The notes under the pieces: model-generated
What the model was told of the DNA's origin: nothing
Seen by the model: the letters and a program-made list of their open reading frames with translations, nothing else
The model's database searches: none
DNA from: Lientehia hominis
Lineage (GTDB): Bacteria > Bacillota > Clostridia > Lachnospirales > Lachnospiraceae
Assembly (NCBI RefSeq): GCF_021044755.1
Contig: NZ_JAJNOR010000002.1
Span: forward strand, 62,001 to 126,000
DNA: 64,000 nt
Direction: 5' to 3'
Program-made: the position numbers and the translations under genes
In this document: positions 1 to 7,541 of the stretch, piece by piece
Numbering within the stretch: position 1 is the first letter of the stretch
How the letters are laid out: every line of letters begins with the position of its first letter

Positions 1-1
1 T

Positions 2-319
2 CCTTATGTGCGGTGTCTGATGCTCGAATCAGAATCGCCTTCCGGCGCGGCTCCGATCGGCTATGCTCTGATCGCCCACTCCTGGAGTACGGAAGCCGGA
101 GGCCCTATGATCATCCTGGAAGAATTATACTTTATTCCGGAGGCCCGGGGAAAAGGCGGCGCCAAGTATTTTTTTCAGTGGTTTTTTGAGGAGTATGAGG
201 GCAGGGCTGCCGGCTCCCGGCTGGAGGTCGCTCCGGACAACGCTTATGTCATGGATATTTATAGAAAATATGGCTATGAAAATCTGGACTATATTCAGAT
301 GATAAAAATAAACCAGTAA
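2..319 (+). CDS. GNAT family N-acetyltransferase, C-terminal part
   Basis: This is the C-terminal end of a GCN5-related N-acetyltransferase, an enzyme family that moves an acetyl group from acetyl-CoA to an amine. The reading frame is open to the left edge, so the gene starts outside the window; the GTG at position 8 is only an internal codon. The visible part has the beta4 strand (EELYFIPEARG), the acetyl-CoA pyrophosphate-binding loop (PEARGKGGAK) and the family's late tract (APDNAYVMDIYRKYGYEN), where an asparagine and a tyrosine near the end of the fold are typical. The substrate cannot be inferred. The MATE gene follows after 18 bases, so the two may be co-transcribed. Confidence 0.85.
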   Translation, partial: PYVRCLMLESESPSGAAPIGYALIAHSWSTEAGGPMIILEELYFIPEARGKGGAKYFFQWFFEEYEGRAAGSRLEVAPDNAYVMDIYRKYGYENLDYIQMIKINQ

Positions 320-337
320 AGAAAGAAGGCGACCTAC

Positions 338-1723
338 GTGCCCGAACGATCCGCTTCGAAAAACAGCCCCCTGGAGACGGCTCCCCTTGGAAAACTTCTG
401 TTTTCCCTGGCCCTCCCCACCGTATTCGCCCAGATCGTGAATCTTCTATATAATATGGTAGACCGGGTTTTTGTGGGACGGATACCGGGCACTGGTTCTT
501 TGGCCCTGGCAGGCCTGGGTGTCTCCTTCCCCATCATTATTCTGATCTCCGCCTTTGCCGCCCTCATCGGCATGGGCGGCGCGCCCCGGGCTGCCATCAT
601 GATGGGGCAGAAAAATAAAGAGGGGGCCGAACGGATCCTGGGAAACTCTGTCTGTTTTCTTCTCATTCTCTCGGCCGTCCTGACTGTGGTATTCATGGCC
701 GCTAAAGAGCCCATCCTTCTGGCCTTCGGAGCCAGCCTGGACACGCTCCCTTACGCGGACCGGTATTTGACCATCTATTTGTGCGGGACCATCTTTGTAC
801 AATTCGCCCTGGGCCTCAATCAGTTCATCTCCACCCAGGGCTTTGCGAAGACCAGCATGATCACAGTCCTCATAGGAGCTGTCTTAAACATCATCCTGGA
901 CCCAGTCTTTATTTATGGCTTCCAGATGGGCGTCAGCGGAGCTGCCCTTGCCACCATCATAAGCCAGGGAGTATCCGCAGTCTGGGTTACCGTTTTTCTG
1001 ATGAGCAGGCATTCTTTTTTAAAGATACGTCGTCAAAATCTCCGGCTCCGGGCAGATATCCTTCTGCCGGTCCTCGCCCTCGGGCTGTCTCCTTTCATTA
1101 TGCAGGCGACAGAATGTCTGGTACAGCTCACATTCAACCGGGGAATGCAGACTTACGGAAACGATAACTATGTAGGAGCGGTGACTATCCTTTTCAGTCT
1201 GTGCCAAATGCTGTCTTTTCCATTACACGGACTGACGCAGGGCGCACAGCCTGTTATCAGCTACAACTTCGGAGCCGGCAATGTGGAACGGGTGAAAAAG
1301 ACCTTCCGCATGACTTTTATCACCTCGCTCCTCTATTCGCTGATCGGCGCAGGCTCCCTGATGATTTTTCCGGAATTCTTTGTGCGCCTCTTCAGCAATG
1401 ATCCGGAAATCATCCGCATAGGCAGCTTCGGTCTCCGAATCTATATTGCGGGTATGACCATCTTCGGCGCGCAGACCGCCTGCCAGCAGACTTTTTTGGC
1501 GTTGGGACAGGCTAAGATATCTCTGTTCCTGTCACTGCTGAGAAAAGTGATCCTGCTGATACCCCTGGCCCTCCTTCTGCCGAAGGCCGGCGGCCTCGGC
1601 ACGCTGGGACTGTATCTGGCAGAGCCGATTTCTGACGTAATAGCCGTCATTACCACCACTACTTTGTTCCTATTGAATTTTAATAAAATCATGACACATG
1701 CAGGAAAGCAAGAAAAGGAGTAG
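338..1723 (+). CDS. MATE family multidrug/cation antiporter
   Basis: Integral membrane exporter of the MATE family, which uses a sodium or proton gradient to expel organic cations and drugs. The 461-aa product has the family length and about 12 hydrophobic segments, with the typical N-terminal tract ending NLLYNMVDRVFVGR and the internal-repeat tract containing ITQ-like LTQGAQPVISYNFGAGN near residue 310. The start is GTG at 338, after a purine-rich ribosome site (GAAAGAAGG) at 321-329. It is followed 7 bases later by pyruvate kinase in the same direction. The transported substrate is unknown. A second, unrelated MATE gene fragment lies at the far right edge of the window. Confidence 0.9.
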   Translation: MPERSASKNSPLETAPLGKLLFSLALPTVFAQIVNLLYNMVDRVFVGRIPGTGSLALAGLGVSFPIIILISAFAALIGMGGAPRAAIMMGQKNKEGAERILGNSVCFLLILSAVLTVVFMAAKEPILLAFGASLDTLPYADRYLTIYLCGTIFVQFALGLNQFISTQGFAKTSMITVLIGAVLNIILDPVFIYGFQMGVSGAALATIISQGVSAVWVTVFLMSRHSFLKIRRQNLRLRADILLPVLALGLSPFIMQATECLVQLTFNRGMQTYGNDNYVGAVTILFSLCQMLSFPLHGLTQGAQPVISYNFGAGNVERVKKTFRMTFITSLLYSLIGAGSLMIFPEFFVRLFSNDPEIIRIGSFGLRIYIAGMTIFGAQTACQQTFLALGQAKISLFLSLLRKVILLIPLALLLPKAGGLGTLGLYLAEPISDVIAVITTTTLFLLNFNKIMTHAGKQEKE

Positions 1724-1730
1724 ACAATTT

Positions 1731-3149
1731 ATGAGAAAGACTAAGATCATCTGTACTATGGGGCCTGCCGTAGATACCGACGAAGCTATCCGCTCACTTA
1801 TAAGCAATGGAATGGACTGCGCGAGATTCAATTTCTCCCATGGTTCCCATGAAGAACAAAAGACCCGGATGGACCGGGTAAAGCGTGTGAGCGCCGAACT
1901 TGGCCGTCCTGTGGCCCTGCTTCTGGACACCAAGGGGCCTGAAATCCGGCTTCAGAATTTTGAGGAGGGTTCTGTCGTCCTGCAGCCTGGCCAAGCCTTT
2001 ACCTTAAGTACCTCTGACGAGCCCGGGACAGAAGAGGGCGTCGGTCTCACCTTCTGCGGACTCGCCTCCTGTGTGAGCATAGGCACAAGGATTCTGATCG
2101 ATGACGGCAAGATCGCCATGTTTGTTGAAAAAATTGACGGTACCTCTGTCATATGCCGTGTGATCAACGGGGGCAAGATCAGCAACCACAAAAGCATTAA
2201 TATCCCCAACCTGGATATTCCGATGCCTTACATCAACGAAGCAGACAGAAGCGATATTCTCTTCGGTATCTCTCAGGATGTGGATTTCGTGGCCGCCTCT
2301 TTCACAAGGACCGCAGATGATATCCGGAAGCTCCGAAAGCTTCTGGATGACAACGGAGGAAAACGGATTCAGATTATTGCAAAAATAGAAAATACTCAGG
2401 GAATTGAAAATCTGGATGAAATACTCACACTCAGCGACGGCGTCATGGTGGCCAGAGGAGACTTGGGCGTGGAGATTCCGTTCCGAGAGCTGCCCGGCAT
2501 CCAGAAAACCATCATTAAAAAATGTTATCGGGCCGGCAAGCACGTAGTGACCGCGACCCAGATGCTGGAATCCATGACCTACAGCCCGCGTCCCACCAGA
2601 GCCGAGGTATCGGATGTGGCCAACGCCATTTATGACGGAACCTCCGTCATCATGCTGTCCGGCGAGACAGCCGCCGGAGATTATCCGACCGAAGCAGTCC
2701 GTACCATGGCCGATATCGCGGAAGCGACAGAAAAAGATATTAATTATAAAAAACGATTCTCAGAGCTTCACGATTCCTTATGTCTGGAGCGGATTCCCGC
2801 GGTGGCAGTCGGCATCTCCGCGATCACATCCGCAAATTATCTGGACGCTAAGGCCATCGTCGCGGTGACCAGGACTGGCCGCAGCGCCCGCATGATCGCC
2901 GATTACAGGCCCGCCGCCCCTATCATCGCTCCGACCGTGGACAAAAAAGCCCTGCGTCAGCTGAGTCTCGCCTGGGGAGTATATCCCTTCCAGGCAGAAG
3001 AGCAGTCAAGCGCCGACAGCCTGTTCCGCCATGCTGAGGATATCGCCCTCCGTTCCGGCATCGTAGAGGAAGGAGATACCATTGTGATCTCAGGAGGCCC
3101 TCACGAAAAGAACAGCGCCATCGACATGATGAGAATCAGCAAGCTATAA
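1731..3149 (+). CDS. pyk: Pyruvate kinase
   Basis: Cytoplasmic glycolytic enzyme that converts phosphoenolpyruvate and ADP to pyruvate and ATP. The 472-aa protein begins RKTKIICTMGPA and carries the NFSHG nucleotide/PEP site, the metal-binding stretch VARGDLGVEIP near residue 240, and the signature region around MLSGETAAGDYP. The C-terminal domain is the ordinary allosteric one, without the extra PEP-utiliser domain seen in some Bacilli. The ATG at 1731 is chosen because AAAAGGAG lies 10 bases upstream; a longer in-frame extension runs into the MATE gene and lacks a ribosome site. Its last 6 bases overlap the convergent sfsA stop region. Confidence 0.96.
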   Translation: MRKTKIICTMGPAVDTDEAIRSLISNGMDCARFNFSHGSHEEQKTRMDRVKRVSAELGRPVALLLDTKGPEIRLQNFEEGSVVLQPGQAFTLSTSDEPGTEEGVGLTFCGLASCVSIGTRILIDDGKIAMFVEKIDGTSVICRVINGGKISNHKSINIPNLDIPMPYINEADRSDILFGISQDVDFVAASFTRTADDIRKLRKLLDDNGGKRIQIIAKIENTQGIENLDEILTLSDGVMVARGDLGVEIPFRELPGIQKTIIKKCYRAGKHVVTATQMLESMTYSPRPTRAEVSDVANAIYDGTSVIMLSGETAAGDYPTEAVRTMADIAEATEKDINYKKRFSELHDSLCLERIPAVAVGISAITSANYLDAKAIVAVTRTGRSARMIADYRPAAPIIAPTVDKKALRQLSLAWGVYPFQAEEQSSADSLFRHAEDIALRSGIVEEGDTIVISGGPHEKNSAIDMMRISKL

Positions 3150-3851
3150 GCTCAAACATACTTCTATCGGTTTCTCGATGGTCATGCTGTCTTCTGTGAC
3201 CAGACAATCATAAGCAAGGATATGAACACCCATCCCCGCGGCAGCCCTGAGGGCTTCGCCGAATGCAGGATGGGTGATGTCATTTGGTCCAAAAAGCCTG
3301 ACGCCTTTCATCTGAATCACAAAAAGCAGATATGCTTCATACCCTGCTTCCCGGCAGGCTGCCAGTTCTTCTACATGCTTCAGTCCCCGCAGAGTCGGCG
3401 CATCGGGAAAACGCGCGATTCCGTTTTTCTCCAGAGTGACTCCTTTTACTTCCATAAAAATCCGTTTTCCGCCCGCCTCTATATAGAGATCAAACCGAGA
3501 ATTTCCAAACTTTGTCTCTCTCTTCATCAGCGAAACGTCTTTAAAAAAGCCATCTGCTCCATTCTTCACCCACTCCTCTGCTGCCTGGTTGGGAGCCTGT
3601 GAATCCAGATTTACCAATATCTTCTTTCCGTTTTCCAGCGTTTTTTCTGCCAAGATCAGGGAATATTGAGTCTTCCGGGCCGGATCGTCCCGATGCTGTA
3701 CCCATATGGGGGCACCGGGGTATAAAAGCTCTCTGAGCCGTCCGGTATTCTTTACATGGCATATTTCTTCTTTCCCCTTTATCCATGCCTTCGCCACAAA
3801 CCGGTTGGGACGGCTTATAAAAATCCCTGGCATCATGTTCTCATATTTCAT
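3144..3851 (-). CDS. sfsA: SfsA family DNA/RNA nuclease
   Basis: SfsA (sugar fermentation stimulation protein) family member, 235 aa, the usual family length. Members have an N-terminal OB-like domain and a C-terminal nuclease-like domain. Recognition rests on PNRFVAKAWIKGKEE, CHVKNTGRLRELL near residue 35, FGNSRFDLY and the conserved IFMEVKGVTLE near residue 130, whose acidic and lysine residues form the PD-(D/E)XK-type site. An AGGAG site sits 8 bases upstream of the ATG. The 3' end overlaps pyruvate kinase by 6 bases. The biological role is poorly understood in the family; the original link to maltose use in E. coli should not be transferred. Confidence 0.9.
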   Translation of the reverse strand: MKYENMMPGIFISRPNRFVAKAWIKGKEEICHVKNTGRLRELLYPGAPIWVQHRDDPARKTQYSLILAEKTLENGKKILVNLDSQAPNQAAEEWVKNGADGFFKDVSLMKRETKFGNSRFDLYIEAGGKRIFMEVKGVTLEKNGIARFPDAPTLRGLKHVEELAACREAGYEAYLLFVIQMKGVRLFGPNDITHPAFGEALRAAAGMGVHILAYDCLVTEDSMTIEKPIEVCLSL

Positions 3852-3887
3852 GTTTCCTTCTCCTCAACAGGACGTTTCCCGCATATG

Positions 3888-3922
3888 CAAAAACACCCTT
3901 GCGGGAAAATCCCGCAGGGGTG
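3888..3922 (-). terminator. Rho-independent terminator after the aldolase gene
   Basis: A 13-bp stem (3894-3906 with 3910-3922, one G-U pair) closes a 3-base loop. On the minus strand it is followed by a T tract (complement of AAAAA just left of 3894). It lies about 50 bases past the aldolase stop codon. Confidence 0.85.
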
Positions 3923-3974
3923 CATATTACGCAATGATTAAAACAGTTCAAAGTCCAAAAACCGGCTGTCCCGA

Positions 3975-4841
3975 TTATTCGTAGTAATATTTTACCTTGT
4001 CTGCATCGTCAAACAGGTTGATCTTATGACGAACAACTTCATTCATAGCGTCGATGCATTTAGGGTAGATAGCCATGGGCTCACGAAGACCTTTGTCCTC
4101 CAGAACCTTACGGCACTCCTGATAGAACGCGTCTTTGATATCACTGGAGATGTTGATCTTGTTCACGCCAAGCTTAACGGATTCTCCGATCTCTTTGTCG
4201 GGGTTTCCGGATCCGCCGTGAAGTACAAGCGGAATGCTGACATTTGCTTTGATCTCTTTCAGTCTGTCAAGCTTCAGCTCAGGAATCCTGTCCTTCGGAT
4301 ACAGACCGTGTGCAGTACCAATGGCGATAGCCAGGCAGTCAACACCGGTTTCCTTCACAAACTTAACAGCATCATCTACTTCTGTATAAATAATCTTCTT
4401 GGAGCCTGCCTCACCATAATCATCAGCAGTTCCGATGGTGCCCAGCTCAGCTTCTACGGATACTCCCAAAGGATGGGCAACTTCGATGACTTTCTTCGTG
4501 ATCGCGATATTCTCTTCTAAAGGAAGGCTGGAAGCATCAATCATGACGGAGGTAAAGCCGTCTCTGATCGCACGCAGGATCTGCTCAAACTTTGCGCCGT
4601 GATCCAGATGGATACAAACAGGTACGGTCGTCTTATTCGCTTCGTCGATAACAGCCTTTACGAAGCTGTCCTCAACGAACTCCAGCTCGTCGGGATGGAT
4701 GGCAATAATAACAGGCGCCTGCATCTCTTCACACGTATGCATAACACCTTTCAGGATCATACTGCTGCTTACATTGAAAGCAGGAACTGCGAAATTGTGC
4801 TCATTAGCTACCGCTAATAAATCAGCCATGTTCATTAACAT
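3975..4841 (-). CDS. fba: Class II fructose-bisphosphate (ketose-bisphosphate) aldolase
   Basis: Zinc-dependent aldolase that splits fructose 1,6-bisphosphate into dihydroxyacetone phosphate and glyceraldehyde 3-phosphate. The 288-aa protein shows the family landmarks: NVSSSMILKG near the N-terminus, the metal ligand region CIHLDHG near residue 80, VEAELG near 130, IGTAHG near 180 and LHGGSG near 210 for phosphate and metal binding. The ATG at 4841 has an AGGAGG site 9 bases upstream. A sigma-A promoter sits about 60 bases further up and a strong terminator follows, so it appears to be a single-gene unit. Tagatose- or other ketose-bisphosphate specificity cannot be excluded, but the location beside pyruvate kinase suits glycolysis. 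Confidence 0.92.
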   Translation of the reverse strand: MLMNMADLLAVANEHNFAVPAFNVSSSMILKGVMHTCEEMQAPVIIAIHPDELEFVEDSFVKAVIDEANKTTVPVCIHLDHGAKFEQILRAIRDGFTSVMIDASSLPLEENIAITKKVIEVAHPLGVSVEAELGTIGTADDYGEAGSKKIIYTEVDDAVKFVKETGVDCLAIAIGTAHGLYPKDRIPELKLDRLKEIKANVSIPLVLHGGSGNPDKEIGESVKLGVNKINISSDIKDAFYQECRKVLEDKGLREPMAIYPKCIDAMNEVVRHKINLFDDADKVKYYYE

Positions 4842-4900
4842 TGAATACTTCCTCCTAAATTTGCTTTTCTATTGGCTTGTACTAGTTACCTTATGTGTTC

Positions 4901-4929
4901 ATAGTATATCAAATATATCACAGTGTCAA
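4901..4929 (-). promoter_or_regulatory. Sigma-A promoter of the aldolase gene
   Basis: On the minus strand, a perfect -35 TTGACA (4929-4924) is separated by 17 bases from TACTAT (4906-4901). The overlapping TATACT is an alternative -10. It lies about 60 bases upstream of the aldolase start. Confidence 0.75.
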
Positions 4930-5215
4930 GTATTACTTGTATATTTTAGGAAATTTCTCACGATGCCCCGGGTATAAATTGTATACATTACACAAGTATA
5001 AAAAATATTATTTCATCTGTTCTTCAATTTGTTAAAATTCTGGTCTTTATTTGACAATATTTTTCTTTTTCCCCACACATTCTCCCCGCCCCTGCTCTTT
5101 TTCATAAGTCCTGACATTTTTCATGTCATGCCTCTCTCCTCCTGTTCCGCACTTCCTGTTATGCACCTTCATATCATGTAATAACATGATTCTTCCGTTC
5201 ATAAAGGAGACTCAC
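4930..5215. other. Intergenic region between divergent aldolase and feoA
   Basis: AT-rich 5' half, then a C/T-rich stretch before the feoA ribosome site. A TTGACA occurs at 5053-5058 on the plus strand but no convincing -10 follows at the right distance. No gene or clear iron-repressor operator could be made out. Confidence 0.5.
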
Positions 5216-5479
5216 ATGTCATCTGACGTTTTCTTAAATCAGCTCAAACCCGGCGAAGAAGCGGTTCTCATAAAGATATCCGATACCATCTCCACCGCCC
5301 GCCGCCTGGCGGAACTCGGGTTTCTTCCCGGTACAAAAATCACCTGCATCCTCAGTAAAAAAAGCGGAGAAACTTCTGCCTTCGACCTTCGGGGCACCAT
5401 GATCGCCCTGAGGAAGGAAGATTCCTCCCAGATAGCCATACACCTTCTGGAAGGAGATAACTGCCGCCATGACCATTGA
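5216..5479 (+). CDS. feoA: FeoA domain protein, ferrous iron transport
   Basis: Small cytoplasmic FeoA protein (87 aa), an SH3-like partner thought to modulate the FeoB iron transporter. It shows the family pattern LNQLKPGEEAVLIKI, then ARRLAELGFLPGTKI and a closing RGTMIALRKEDSSQI. The ATG at 5216 is chosen because ATAAAGGAGA lies just upstream; an upstream in-frame extension to 5123 has no ribosome site and no FeoA similarity. Its last 11 bases overlap feoB, the usual translational coupling. Since feoB is interrupted by the 17.6-kb element, FeoA may now be without a working partner from this locus. Confidence 0.92.
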   Translation: MSSDVFLNQLKPGEEAVLIKISDTISTARRLAELGFLPGTKITCILSKKSGETSAFDLRGTMIALRKEDSSQIAIHLLEGDNCRHDH

Positions 5480-6596
5480 CCGTCTGTTCCGCCGTTTCAA
5501 GAAAAAATCCTCATCAGAACCTTATACTCCTTTCCCCGGCTGCGAGCTTTCCTGCGCCGATTGTGAAAATACTGACTGTACCGGCTGCACATGCTGCAGC
5601 TGCCGGCCCGCTGTCTGCCGGGCAGCTCTCGCCGGAAACCCCAATGTGGGAAAAAGTACTTTATTCAACGCCCTTACCGGCCTGCACCAGCATGTAGGGA
5701 ACTGGACTGGAAAAACGGTAGCCTGCGCCACTGGCTTCTGCCGGTTCGGAAAGTCCTCCTTCGAACTCACGGATCTGCCGGGCACCTATTCCCTGTGCAG
5801 CGATTCTCCGGAGGAAGAAGTGGCCAGAGAAGCGGTCTGCCAGGGCTGCTTCCATGTCATCATCGCCATCTGCGACGCCACCAGCCTGGAGAGAAGCCTG
5901 GCCCTGGTATTCCAGATCATGGCCCTGACTCCTCATGTGATCCTCTGTGTGAATCTCTGTGATGAGGCAAAAAAGAAAGGAATCGTCATAGACTTTCCCC
6001 ATCTTGAAGAACTCCTCGGCATCCCCGTGGTGCCCATCAGCGCCGCCAAAGGAGAAGGGCTTGATGAACTCCTTAAAGAGGCGGGGAAATACAGCGATGA
6101 TTCCCCTGAAGCTTTCCAGTCCTGTGAAGCTCCGCCGGAACATTTTATGCAGAAAGCAGAAGAAGTCTCCCGGCAGGTGACTGTCTATCACCGGCCAGAA
6201 TACCGGAAACGGGATTTCCGCATCGACCGTGCCGTAACCGGCCCCGTCACCGGGACCCTGCTGATGCTCGCCCTTTTATTCCTCTTGTTCTGGCTAAGCC
6301 TCAGCGGTGCCAATTATCCAAGCCAGCTCTTAAGCAGCGGCTTTGGATGGCTGGAAGATAAGCTCTATCTCCTGGCCGGTATGGGCCATGTACCCGGATG
6401 GATACAAGGTATGCTGATATCCGGAGTATACAAGGTTTCCACCTGGGTCATAGCCGTGATGCTGCCCCCCATGGCAATCTTTTTTCCTCTGTTCACTTTG
6501 CTCGAGGATCTCGGTTATCTGCCCAGGGTCGCTTTTAACCTGGACCATCAGTTCAAAAAATGCTCTGCATGTGGAAAGCAGGCCCTGTGCATGTGA
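5469..6596 (+). pseudogene. feoB: FeoB ferrous iron transporter, 5' half (split by element)
   Basis: N-terminal half of FeoB, the GTP-dependent ferrous iron permease. It keeps the G domain: G1 GNPNVGKST (residues 56-64), G3 DLPG (102-105), G4 NLCD and G5 SAAKGEG. The first membrane segment and the start of the gate region (VMLPPMAIFFPLF) follow. Translation stops at 6596, right after the element junction; the remaining membrane domain is at 24220-25072. An unusual N-terminal stretch has nine cysteines between residues 25 and 50, ahead of the G domain. Joining bases 5469-6589 to 24220-25072 gives an in-frame 657-aa FeoB. The truncated 375-aa protein could still be made and could bind GTP, but it cannot transport iron alone. 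Confidence 0.92.
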
Positions 6597-7242
6597 AGAG
6601 GGCCTGCCCAGCTTGTCTCCCCATACACACGCACAGGGAATAATCCTCCAGGAACGGCACCTCATGAAACCATGCTCCTGCCGCCTTCCATACTCGGATG
6701 CCGTTCTCCTCTGGCAGGTTTTTAAAAACCCCGTCAGCATTCCCGTCCTCCGGCAGCACCGATATCTCCCCAAAGCGTCCGTCAATTCCGCTTCCGGTAT
6801 ATTTTACATAGCTTTCTTTCGCCGCCCAGATACGAAAAAACCGATCATAGGAATTCCCTGTCTGCTCCTGTACATATGACGCTTCATACGGGTGAAGAAA
6901 CCGCCCCGCCAATTTCCGGTATCTGGAAGCGGCGGTTTCCATTGTCTCATCGTTCTTTTTCGTATGTTCCTGAAGGTCTATCCCCACCGGTTCCTCTGCA
7001 AAAGCGCAGACCCAGTATGTCCCGCTGTGGCTGATGGAAAACTGCAGGAACGGGCAGAGCGGAAAATATGGCTTCCCCTTTTCCGTTCTGGCCGTTTTCC
7101 ACTTATCCGGGCGCTCTGCTCCCGACTTTTCCCGCAATCCGTGCATTTTCTGGAACGCCTCCGCTGACAGACGGAGTCTGTCCTCCGCCGTCCTTCCGTC
7201 ATCCAGGCAGAAAATATAGATACCTGCGTCCGGAATCGTCAT
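6553..7242 (-). CDS. Sfp-type 4'-phosphopantetheinyl transferase
   Basis: Enzyme that moves the phosphopantetheine arm of coenzyme A onto the serine of carrier proteins, here presumably the two NRPS T domains and the small ACP. The 229-aa product shows the family magnesium site VGIDLQ near residue 95 and the FRIWAAKESYVKYTG motif (WxxKES) near 145, of the Sfp/Gsp size class. The ATG at 7242 follows AAAGAGGTG; an in-frame extension to 7293 overlaps the ACP gene and is less likely. The last 12 codons (from CTGPAF onward) lie beyond the attachment core and are antisense feoB sequence, so the C-terminus was acquired on integration. Last gene of the NRPS operon. Confidence 0.88.
   Translation of the reverse strand: MTIPDAGIYIFCLDDGRTAEDRLRLSAEAFQKMHGLREKSGAERPDKWKTARTEKGKPYFPLCPFLQFSISHSGTYWVCAFAEEPVGIDLQEHTKKNDETMETAASRYRKLAGRFLHPYEASYVQEQTGNSYDRFFRIWAAKESYVKYTGSGIDGRFGEISVLPEDGNADGVFKNLPEENGIRVWKAAGAWFHEVPFLEDYSLCVCMGRQAGQALFTCTGPAFHMQSIF
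6590..6595. other. Left attachment core (attL), CATGTG
   Basis: CATGTG within the feoB codons for Cys-Met-Cys. The left flank is feoB; the right flank is the 3' end of the element's PPTase gene. Together with the right copy it defines the crossover. Confidence 0.8.
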
Positions 7243-7255
7243 ATATACACCTCTT

Positions 7256-7498
7256 TCATACCTCTGTAATCCCCTTTTTCTCCATATATGCAATTACATC
7301 CTTCACCTGGCGCATCTGCCACACGTCCCGGTTGGGTATCTCCACATCAAAATATTCCTCAAACGCGCCGACCACGTTCATGATATCAAGGGAGTTAAGC
7401 CCCAGATCCTGCACAAAATCCGTGTCATAAGTAAGAGTATTTTTTCCGGTCACCCGATATATGATTTTCCGGATTAGCTCTAAAATCTTATCTTCCAT
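7256..7498 (-). CDS. Acyl carrier protein
   Basis: Free-standing carrier protein of 80 aa that holds an acyl chain as a thioester on phosphopantetheine. The attachment serine is Ser36 in DLGLNSLDI, and the helix that follows (MNVVGAFEEYF) is typical of acyl carriers. The second ATG (7498) is preferred because AGGAG lies 8 bases upstream; the first ATG, 6 bases earlier, is too close to it. It sits between the acyl-AMP ligase and the PPTase, 37 and 13 bases away. The likely job is to receive a fatty acid from the ligase and hand it to the first condensation domain of the NRPS. Confidence 0.9.
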   Translation of the reverse strand: MEDKILELIRKIIYRVTGKNTLTYDTDFVQDLGLNSLDIMNVVGAFEEYFDVEIPNRDVWQMRQVKDVIAYMEKKGITEV

Positions 7499-7541
7499 GT
7501 ACATCGCTCCTATATTTCTATAATAATGATGCAGAATCTTC

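Noticed and set aside
5053..5058. TTGACA ahead of feoA as a -35 box
   Set aside because: No -10 box lies at the right distance, so it was not called as a promoter.
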